A stretch of 64,000 nucleotides of DNA from Odontocerum albicorne (Eukaryota; Arthropoda; Insecta; Trichoptera; Odontoceridae). The position numbers and the translations under genes were made by a program. Each line of letters opens with the position of its first letter. Within the stretch, counting starts at the first letter, position 1. The notes under the pieces are model-generated. The model saw only the letters and a program-made list of their open reading frames with translations. It ran no database searches and was not told the DNA's origin. The stretch spans positions 14,751,592 to 14,815,591 of the forward strand of contig OX463862.1 in NCBI GenBank assembly GCA_949825065.1, given 5' to 3'. Positions 57,101 to 64,000 of the stretch are shown piece by piece.

Positions 57101-58917
57101 TTCCGCCATCTTGTAAATTAACCAACACGTCTGTTCGCTAGGAGATTCACTCGATGACTAATCGTCATGCAACGTGGCGTGCAGTGTGGCCACTTTGATA
57201 GTGTGCGGTACGTTGGTTCGCTAGGATATGTCGCCTAACTCGCAACATAGCTCTAAGCATCAAGCGAGGCTTCTTCCTGTGTGGCCGAGGCCTTAGTGTT
57301 AAGTGTCGCGAATGGATTGATTTCAAACTTTGTTTCTATCTATTTAAGTCCCTTAATGGGATGTCTCCATTGTAATCGAATGTGTGAAGAATGTCCCTTC
57401 TCTGAGAAGTAGAACTTGGCGATGGATTTATTTTTTATCTAATAAATTGGTTTCAAATCAATTCGAAAAAGTAGGGTATTATGGTGGAGTTTTTGCTTTT
57501 GCTGCTCCTGTGGTGTGGAATGGTCTGCCTCCTATTGTCAGATATAAGAGTGGCATGTGCGACTTTAGAAAGCACTTTCCTTTTCAGGACAATCCTTTTT
57601 GGGAGATCTTATTAAAATTTATACGAGTGGGTTCGAATCCTGAGCTAGAGCGCCTTTGAGGAGAGTTTGCTGTATTAATAAATTGTCTTTATATTTTTAT
57701 TATTATATAATTTTTTAATGTCTATATATTAACCACTTAATGCCCTCTAACGAGACCCTCTCGCACGCCAAATGCGTTTCAATTTCCGCTATCCCGAGTC
57801 ACGCTCGCTTGTCTCGACTTGCAGTGTTCTAATTTTAGCTAACACGTGTAACGCTCTCCAGTCGTTTGCGTTTTATTTATTCATTATAAATTTGCCTGCA
57901 GTTGTGAGTGGTCGTGTTTTATGTTGCTTATTTCGTATTTACGTAGGTCTATGTTTAACACCATGCTTTCAAATCTACCGTACCAAATTTAAGTTTTAAT
58001 TTTTATTCATTTTTTTTAAATTAAAATATGTTGAAATTGTTTTGAAAAGTGTATAAACTTAAAATAAAACACAAAAAAATATTTGATGTTTTTTGAAACC
58101 CTAGCATTAAGTGGTTAATGAAATTAAAATTTAGTGTTATTTATTCAGTAATTGAATGCTGAATGATATTTTGAAAGAAGGAAATGTAGAATGTCAAAGA
58201 AATCATAGATATTGCTTGAGAAGGTATATGTATGGCTGTAGAAGAGGCTAAGGATGTGTGTTAAGAGAAAGAATGTCACTCTGTCCTCTCTGCCTACCCT
58301 GACAGGGAAATGATGTGATGGTATGTATGTTTGTGTATTATTAACCCTTTTATCAGCCCCAACTGGTGTATGCGAAAAATCCCACGGGGCAGATCATCGG
58401 CCTCAAAATTTTTATGTTGAATAAAAATAAATTATTTTTTTTATGAAATATGTAAATTAATTATTATTGTACACTCGGCAGGGAGGTCTCCACAAAAAGA
58501 ATAGGTTTTAAAACTAAATATTAACTGAGATAAAAAATAAAATATAAATTACTGTTTTTTTTTGCCAAAATATGCTGGGATTAAAAGGGTTAAGCAACAG
58601 TTTCATTATTATTTGAATTCTTTATCCAAATTCATTCATTTTAGGCAGCCTTATGTGGGTCAGTCTCTGGAGCCATAGCGGGTGGTTTAACCACACCTCT
58701 GGACGTGGCTAAGACGAGGATAATGCTAGCTCCGGCCTCTACAAAGTCCTTCGGCGTTAGGAGAATGCTGGGAACCGTCTTCGCCGAGAAGGGGTGGATC
58801 GGTCTCTTTGCCGGCTTTCTTCCTAGGGTGACGGGCTTTGCTTTGGGAGGAGCCATATTCCTCGGTGCTTACGACTATGCTACCGTCATGTGTAAACAGT
58901 GGTTTGGCGAACGGTAA
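53907..58917 (+). CDS. SLC25A26: Mitochondrial S-adenosylmethionine carrier (SLC25A26/SAMC), 5' exon missing
   Basis: Inner-membrane carrier that imports cytosolic S-adenosylmethionine into mitochondria in exchange for S-adenosylhomocysteine. Exons are 53907-54173, 56473-56733 and 58645-58917, all joined in phase 0, giving 266 residues. The family is about 270-280, so only a short first exon with the start Met is missing. All three carrier repeats are present with P-x-D/E-x-x-K/R motifs: PIDTLKTRLQ in exon 1, PMEIAKQR in exon 2 and PLDVAKTR in exon 3. RVP before the second motif and FPLWEYFKSL match the SAM carrier subfamily and not other SLC25 members. FLGAYDYA lies near the C-terminus. Introns of 2.3 and 1.9 kb are filled with LINE and MITE insertions. 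The in-frame ATG at 53898 overlaps the acceptor and is not the start. Confidence 0.95.
54380..55290 (+). pseudogene. LINE 3' half with a short retroposon inserted
   Basis: Decayed plus-strand reading with VFMPTLMYGREI, INAVEMHALREIFGVSMFER, then after the insert at 54843-55025 the ending RKTWLDQILKESKVKS with SLDIKVWRSVLSACHA. Intron of the SAM carrier. Confidence 0.75.
54843..55025 (+). mobile_element. Short retroposon with TTTA tail, sense copy
   Basis: Runs from ggctaggctcgccctatatt to tatttatttatttata. It splits the surrounding LINE between a Cys-rich-looking stop and the GRxRKTW block. Antisense copies lie at 19805-20265. Confidence 0.65.
55360..55690 (+). pseudogene. LINE reverse-transcriptase fragment
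   Basis: Plus-strand reading with LHADNMGVLVGNEN, LQRMINELHVKC, LKMNAVMVTENSKRKSKCSI; same family as 31600-32350. Confidence 0.6.
55892..56102. repeat. Foldback repeat family F1, most complete copy
   Basis: About 75-bp arms with gtgacggtataaccctaccg and its complement; outer end gtggaggtttaaagacattg. Intron of the SAM carrier. Confidence 0.8.
56473..56733 (+). CDS. SLC25A26: SAM carrier exon 3: second carrier repeat
   Basis: 87 codons from VACIVRVPMEIAKQR to SVNSIQ; acceptor attttag, donor caggttagt. It holds the second signature and GLYRGFLSTIMRDLPFSFIQ, a conserved helix of this subfamily. Confidence 0.95.
56797..57294. mobile_element. MITE with AGGCC-GGCCACAC termini
   Basis: Ends ttaggccgaggccacac and gtgtggccgaggcctta are inverted. 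Subterminal repeats of ttcgctagg-type occur at both ends. No ORF; class uncertain (hAT-like is possible). Confidence 0.7.
57300..57715 (+). pseudogene. CR1-like LINE C-terminal fragment
   Basis: 57384-57659 encodes VPSLRSRTWRWIYFLSNKLV, FAFAAPVVWNGLPPIVRYKS and FRKHF, the conserved end of CR1-group ORF2. It is followed by the tail tagagcgcctttgaggagag and a (tta)n tract. Confidence 0.82.
57729..58118. mobile_element. TTAA-flanked MITE, 390 bp
   Basis: Perfect 15-bp ends ttaaccacttaatgc and gcattaagtggttaa. Intron of the SAM carrier. The open frame at 57772-57999 has no recognisable transposase motif. Confidence 0.82.
58160..58335 (+). mobile_element. LINE 3' tail
   Basis: Ends with ctctctgcctaccctgacag and gatggtatgtatgt, the common tail of the RxRKTW LINE family. 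Confidence 0.6.
58341..58593. mobile_element. TTAA-flanked piggyBac-like MITE, 253 bp
   Basis: Ends ttaacccttttatcagccc and gggattaaaagggttaa, a classic piggyBac-type terminus. It lies 51 bp before the last SAM carrier exon. Confidence 0.85.
58645..58917 (+). CDS. SLC25A26: SAM carrier last exon: third carrier repeat
   Basis: 91 codons with stop (58915-58917); acceptor ttttag. It encodes AALCGSVSGAIAGGLTTPLD with the third signature, then GWIGLFAGFLPRV and GGAIFLGAYDYA. Confidence 0.95.
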   Translation, partial: AALCGSVSGAIAGGLTTPLDVAKTRIMLAPASTKSFGVRRMLGTVFAEKGWIGLFAGFLPRVTGFALGGAIFLGAYDYATVMCKQWFGER

Positions 58918-59093
58918 CCGGTAAGATAGGATCTATGAAATTAAAAGATGGATAAACCAACCAAAACTTGGATGAACACAAAATCTTACTGTGATATTTT
59001 ATGTCAAGCTTATTTTTTCTTTCTATTTGTTCATTCTACTAGTCATACCTTTGGATTGACTATATACTGACCATAGCATTTCCATTGAATAGC

Positions 59094-59099
59094 AATAAA
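59094..59099 (+). promoter_or_regulatory. Polyadenylation signal of the SAM carrier
   Basis: AATAAA 177 nt after the stop codon. Another lies at 59347-59352. Confidence 0.5.
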
Positions 59100-59504
59100 A
59101 CTGGATTCCCACTTGACTAGTCATACTGCGAGCTACCTTTGGATTGACTATACTCTGACATGTATAGCATTTCCATGGGGTAGCATTTTTACAGTGGGTT
59201 GTTAGACAAATCGTCGAATTGCCTACTGGGATGCATTTTGAATGTTGGTTCGATCACTTAGAAGTTTGCTCAAAAAAGCTAGTATGCAAATCAAATGAGA
59301 ATCCATCCTTGTGCATAATATTTATTTTTAAGTTAAACAAGTATGAAATAAATACATTTTATATAGTTATAGATATTGTATTAATGTAAATATAAATAAA
59401 TAAGATATTGTATTTCTGTCATCGTACTTGGACAGTTATTAATGAATATTTATTATAACAAAAAGGTTGGAACCAATTTCAATTAAATGGACAATTATAA
59501 ATTG
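59100..59504. other. DNA downstream of the SAM carrier
   Basis: 59040-59180 contains an imperfect direct repeat (ctttggattgactata, agcatttccat). Nothing else seen. Confidence 0.4.
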
Positions 59505-59700
59505 TAAATGAATTTTTTTTTTTTTTTTAAGAATAAATATGACCCAAGTCATAGGTATCCTTATACCCTCGAATACTAGGCGGAAAAAGTGATTGTGTCG
59601 TTCGCACAGCGCGGTGTTCGAACCGACGACCTTTTGCACGGAAGTCCAGTTTCGTTACCGCACGCCCATGCACCTCTATGATATTTATTTATAGAGGTGC
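59505..59700 (-). mobile_element. tRNA-derived SINE, antisense copy
   Basis: Poly-T at 59512-59529, then the body and a box-B complement gttcgaaccg; ends in a cgcccatgcacctc A-box region. Same family as 41264-41435. Confidence 0.72.
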
Positions 59701-59748
59701 ATGGCCGTATTGAAAAGATATACTTCAGTATCCTTTTCAAATCATAGT

Positions 59749-60015
59749 TAACATTTGAAGAGTTAAACTCATAAATCAATCAAGAGTCAAAAAGTACGTA
59801 AAGAGTTATAAGAAAAAAAATGTGTGATATTTGAGTAAATTGCTTGTGGATATGTGCCCAGTGACATCTTTGGTTGTAAAACAGAATCACTTTTAGTTTG
59901 AAATCACATATATGCTATTTATGGGTATATTGTCACTTGTTGATAGACTGTTTTTCCATTAAAAAAAATCAAAATATGGTTGTTATGTAGTTTATGAGTT
60001 TAACTCTTCATTTAT
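59749..60015. repeat. Small inverted-repeat element
   Basis: Ends tgaagagttaaactcataaa and tttatgagtttaactcttca; about 265 bp. Confidence 0.6.
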
Positions 60016-60105
60016 GAAACAACAGATAAAATATTAATTTATTTGGTATTTATAATTTATTGTAAAACTCCATTTTATTACTGAATTATTTGACACTTAA
60101 ATGTG

Positions 60106-60497
60106 AAAAAATTCTACACAATAATTTAAATTAAAGTGACAGATTTGTTTCGCTTTACATTGACAAGGTTTTTGTAAAGCAAAACAGATGTCATTTTAAT
60201 TTTTTTTTTTTTTTTAATTGGCATCCCACCCAAACTTGGATGATTTGTGCCATCAAATCCAATTCATTATGCAATACTTGTATATAAATATTGAGGTAAA
60301 GCGATGTCATTAACCTCGAGACAAAACGTAACCAAAAATGTGAATTTTAAATAGTAATAAATGTAACTTTACGTCGCTCGCCAAGCTGGTAGAAATAAGT
60401 TGTATAATTTAAATGAATATTGAAAAACTAAGCCCAGCCACCTTTCACGTGACACTTGTATGTAGACTGTCACTTTAAGTTATTGTGTAGAATTTTT
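60106..60497. repeat. Inverted-repeat element with internal hairpin
   Basis: Ends aaaaaattctacacaataa and ttattgtgtagaattttt. An internal hairpin at 60137-60200 pairs gacagatttgtttcgcttta with its complement. Confidence 0.65.
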
Positions 60498-61000
60498 GTG
60501 CTTGAAATCACCAATGTATAATGTGTGTATGATAAAAAAAAATGGAGTATTTTTAAAAAGGCATATCACTTAATATGCAAGAGTTTTATATGAGTTAAAC
60601 TTAAATGCACGTACATTTAAATATGTTAATTTATTATTATGAAAATCAAAGAAGTGATGTGGAAAGTTTAAGGGAAATTTTTATTTAAAAGTTTTGTCCA
60701 CATTTTGTATGTGAAATGAGGATACGGCAACTATTTTCATTTCAATTGTTCAGTTTTATGTTCAACGTTTTACAGGGCCAATCATTTTTAAATGACTTAA
60801 CTTTTTATCTGATTATTGTTATAATTTAATTGAATGCCCATAACCCGTGACGAGTATAATAGAAGGCAGGGTATCTTATGTTGGTGCCACCCAAGATGAT
60901 TAACATAGGGTGACACAACAATAACTGCAATTTTAAATCAATGAAAAAAAAAACAAATGTTCATGTTTATTGTTATCAATGTAATTAGTGCACATGGAAA
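60498..61000. other. Intergenic DNA, unassigned
   Basis: AT-rich; nothing recognised. Confidence 0.35.
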
Positions 61001-62010
61001 TTATTCGTGGAAAATGATATCGGCCAAATGGCCACCTCGGCTCCTGTTATATATGACGACCCCGAGCAATGTTTTCAATAATGGATCCCTGCGCCCGTCA
61101 CGACGCCACTCCATGTGCGTCCCGGTGTCGCACGTGGGGCCATCTGGCGGGGCAATTGGCTCAGCGTACGCTTGCCTGGTGGGGCACTTCGAGTAGTTAG
61201 CGGGACGATTTCCGCTACAGTATGCGCAAGTCGCCGGTATCTCCTTGGTCTTGGGACACTCTACTGTTAGATGGTACTCGGTGCACTTGACACACCGGGC
61301 GCGACGATGGCAGTTTGTCGATTCGTGTCCCATTGACATTGGAAGCACTGCGTGACTAAGGTCACTCTGCAATAGCAGAGGAACCTCAGGGTGGTCTTCA
61401 ATTTTCCCATGTCTGTGCCCTTCTCAAAATGAGCAAGGTTCATGGGGGCGCCTGTCTTGGTCGTCATCTTGATGACCTTGTGCGGTGGAAATCCCTGGTG
61501 GGCAAGGTCCTGCACAATCTCCTCCGCGGAGATTTCAGGCAGTCCTCGGATGACCGTCCGCTTCATTTTATCCTCCGCTTTCATGAAGGTATGAAACTCA
61601 CACTGGTTCCCGTCTAGGCCCTTTAGGAGCCTGACGGAGGCTGAACCTTGTGGTCCTCGACGGTGTGTACTGTGATTTTTTACGGTTCCCTTTCCGGTAT
61701 ATTTTACCTCGAATAGCTCCTTTGCGTGTAAGGACAAGGAAGTTTCCATGAATGATGTCCCAGAGGGTGATCACCGCCAGAGGGATCTTTGATTTCTCCA
61801 CCCTGCACACTGAGCCACAAACTTATTATGCTGGACCACTATCTTGCATCCGACCTCCTGCCTTCTTTTGACAGGGACCCGAGGAGTTTCCCTCTTTTGC
61901 GCCGCGGGTCCCACGAGAGTTCATTGATGAGGTCACACAGGATTGCATCCTGCATTTTCAAGCGTCTTTACGCGCACGACACAGTTTTTAAGTTTCTGTA
62001 CACACAGAAC
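61001..62010 (-). pseudogene. Jockey-type LINE ORF1 (gag-like) relic
   Basis: Minus strand. The upstream part (61267-61749) carries KMKRTVIRGLPEISAEEIVQ and GFPPHKVIKMTTKTGAPMNL, the basic region of Jockey ORF1. The downstream part (61001-61372) has CCHC knuckles: GHESTNCHRRARCVKC and CAYCSGNRPANYSKCP. Two frames with a frameshift between, so inactive. Confidence 0.82.
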
Positions 62011-62144
62011 TAGCACTGTTTATTCACTTTTATTCACGTTGATATATAAAATATATCTGCTCAATATCTCGATTACTGTAAATCTAGAGTTTCGGTGTGA
62101 CAATTTGGACCCCTCTAGGTTTTTGGTTTGTAGTTGCATTATGT

Positions 62145-62465
62145 TCAAAACCTCTTTGATTTATAAATCCTAATTCGCCAGGTTTCAGTACATATATAGA
62201 TGTTGTGATTGATTGTGTCAATAGCAGCATTTAATTCATTTAGTTTAGTTTCACCCTCTGTGCTGTGATGCGATGGTATTGAAATGCGTTCGCATGATTG
62301 CGGGGGATTCACGAATGCTCGCCGATCGGTCAGATTGCACTTCACTAGTTTATATAATTTATGTTCCATACTATTTATTTGTAAAAATAACTCCTGGAGT
62401 TTTGATAAAATCTCCTGGGATGCATCACAGCATGGAGCTTTTGATTTAGTTACTTTTTTCGACAT
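62145..62465 (-). CDS. Hypothetical 106-residue ORF, possibly element-derived
   Basis: ATG at 62463-62465 on the minus strand opens a basic then helical protein: MSKKVTKSKAPCCDASQEIL, then a probable short coiled coil (SKLQELFLQINSMEHKLYKL). No domain recognised. It lies upstream of the Jockey-type ORF1 relic in the same orientation. It could be the start of another element ORF or chance. Confidence 0.25.
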   Translation of the reverse strand: MSKKVTKSKAPCCDASQEILSKLQELFLQINSMEHKLYKLVKCNLTDRRAFVNPPQSCERISIPSHHSTEGETKLNELNAAIDTINHNIYICTETWRIRIYKSKRF

Positions 62466-63175
62466 GTTTTAAAACAAATTATCCTTCAAATTGATAATGA
62501 TAAAAAAAGATCTAATTGAGACGGAAATATAGTTTCTAAGTCAAGCAGAGGAAACCACAATGTACGATGTGTAGAATGATACATTATGCGATGCCATACA
62601 TATAAAGGATCTTGCCGTCACTTGGTCGAAGGAGTAGTTTATCCTCAGTGGAGAATTGAGTTTCTTAGGCAGATACTGAAGAGGGTTTAGATTATTCGAT
62701 ACTCCAAAGAGAAATACATATTGTGGAGACTTCTTCCGATGTTTTATAATACATTAATAATATATACAGTAAAAATAGAAAAAAGGAAATTAGAAAGACC
62801 AAAAAGGAAATTAAAATTATTTTAGTCCAAACAATTAACTACAGAAAAAGGTTTAGTACAAAAATTGAAAACTAATCCCTAATATTAATTAATACAACAC
62901 GGGAAAAAGATTTTTTTTTTTAAATCGAAAATATACCGTTAACCGTAAAATAAAAACAGAATAAACAAGATATTATTATAGTAACTAAAAATTTGTGATT
63001 ATATACAAAAAAAAAAACATAAACGACGATAAAACATTAATAAAATCACAAAAAAGAACATAAACAAAATTGTGTAAAAATAACAACTCTGCAAATTTAA
63101 TGCACAATAAACTAAAAACTGACATGGTAATTGCATGTTCTATGCTCTACCACTAATTAAAAATGAATGAGAGAT
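62466..63175. other. Intergenic DNA, unassigned
   Basis: Very A-rich between 62760 and 63110; no gene or repeat seen. Confidence 0.35.
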
Positions 63176-63870
63176 CTACACTTCAGGTTTCTTCCTCGTT
63201 GGTAGCCTTATTCCAGGTTTATCAACTCTGATAAAACTCTCAATAGGTCTTCGTTTCTTTCCTTGGCCATGCAACATCCCAGTAAGTATTGTTTTTTCTT
63301 GCTTTTGTCACATGCATATACCTTTCAAACTTGCCTGCAATCTCCCGTTTCCTCAGTAATCTGACATTAGGTTTTTTTTCTCTATTTTGTCCTGATGAGT
63401 CACTTGGAGAATAAATAATTTACATTGAAATTATTGATGTCTTCGACAATACTCTATTCTTTTTCTTGGTTTTGTCACATGCATGAATCTTTCAAAGTTA
63501 CCTGGAATTTGCCGTTGCCTCAGTAAGCTGACATTAGGTTTCTTTACCCTATTATGTCCTTATGAGTCACTGAGAATAATAATTTTCATTGAAATTATTG
63601 ATATCTTCTACAATACTCTATTCTTTTTCTTGGTTTTATCACATGCATGAACCTTTCAAAGTTACCTGGAATTTCCCGTTGCCTCAGTAAGCTGACATTA
63701 GGTTTCTTTACCCTATTATGTCCTGACGAGTCACTTTGAGAATAATCATGAAGTTTTTTTTTTTTGGAGGCTGAGTTGTGAAAGGGACACCTGGCATGTG
63801 ACGGACCAGGTTTAAACTGCTGGACAGGGAGTATTTTTATCTTTAAAGTGACTCTTTGCAGAGCCACTTA
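63176..63870 (-). repeat. Three tandem coding-like units of about 165 bp, product unknown
   Basis: Read on the minus strand, each unit carries a DSSGxNRxKKPNVxLLRxRE block, then a GxFERxMHVxKxRK block, without internal stops. In two units the frame ends shortly after. The third leads in another frame to GKKRRPIESFIRVDKPGIRL and a stop at 63176-63178. It may be tandemly repeated exons of a gene running in from the right, or a decayed repetitive element. No family recognised. Confidence 0.4.
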
Positions 63871-64000
63871 AACGTTTTTATCCCCAAACGTTACCCTTGG
63901 TGTATCGTGTTAGCGCGTTTTGAAATGTGTTGTGCATGTAAGTGTGAGGAAGGAGGGATGGCGTCCGCGCCCGTCTTTATTGGAGTCACCTCGCATTCGC
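63871..64000. other. Right edge, unassigned
   Basis: Higher GC than the rest of the window; could be the margin of a gene outside it. Confidence 0.25.

Noticed and set aside
62145..62465. A confident new gene
   Set aside because: Kept only as a low-confidence ORF because it is isolated, short and next to an element relic.

Overview
This is eukaryotic, intron-rich, AT-rich and very repeat-dense nuclear DNA, most likely from an insect. No prokaryotic gene organisation is visible. The clearest organism clue is a tandem pair of secreted CUB-domain trypsin-like proteases with the CGWKKT-R/K-IVGG junction. This type is known from insect venom and saliva, for example heteropteran triapsin-like proteases and hymenopteran venom serine proteases. 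A true bug is plausible but is inference only; the order cannot be fixed from sequence.

Three host genes are supported, all on the plus strand. Protease A (exons 3575-21420) and protease B (exons 31221-45760) are head-to-tail paralogues with the same nine-exon layout and the same intron phases (0,0,1,0,1,2,1,0). Each has a short N-terminal exon, a CUB domain over exons 2-4, and an S1 domain over exons 5-9 with His/Asp/Ser intact. A third gene (53907-58917) is the mitochondrial S-adenosylmethionine carrier SLC25A26/SAMC. Its last three coding exons are present; its first exon was not found.

The most interesting host feature is in protease A. CUB exon 3 is duplicated in tandem (6519-6645 and 6680-6806). 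Both copies are 127 nt, start in phase 0 and end in phase 1, and are separated by a 34-nt intron too short for normal splicing. This is the expected architecture of mutually exclusive exons, and including both or neither would shift the frame. In the same gene, the 5' splice donor of exon 2 sits inside a 21-nt minisatellite that repeats the donor itself. The first three donors are in frame and would add 7 residues each. Protease B has one exon 3, and has a different minisatellite next to the exon 2 acceptor.

Almost everything else is transposon or satellite. There are mariner/Tc1 relics (5.0, 24.3, 28.1, 40.5 and 47.3 kb), a 219-bp TA-flanked MITE in three equal-length copies, four TTAA-flanked piggyBac-like MITEs, and piggyBac coding relics at 22.4-23.7 and 36.4-36.8 kb. 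Non-LTR fragments of several clades are present, some with visible target duplications or nesting, together with tRNA-derived SINEs and about a dozen minisatellites of 14-122 bp. From 59 to 64 kb there is no recognised host gene: a Jockey-type ORF1 relic lies on the minus strand, and the right edge carries a minus-strand peptide repeat of unknown nature.
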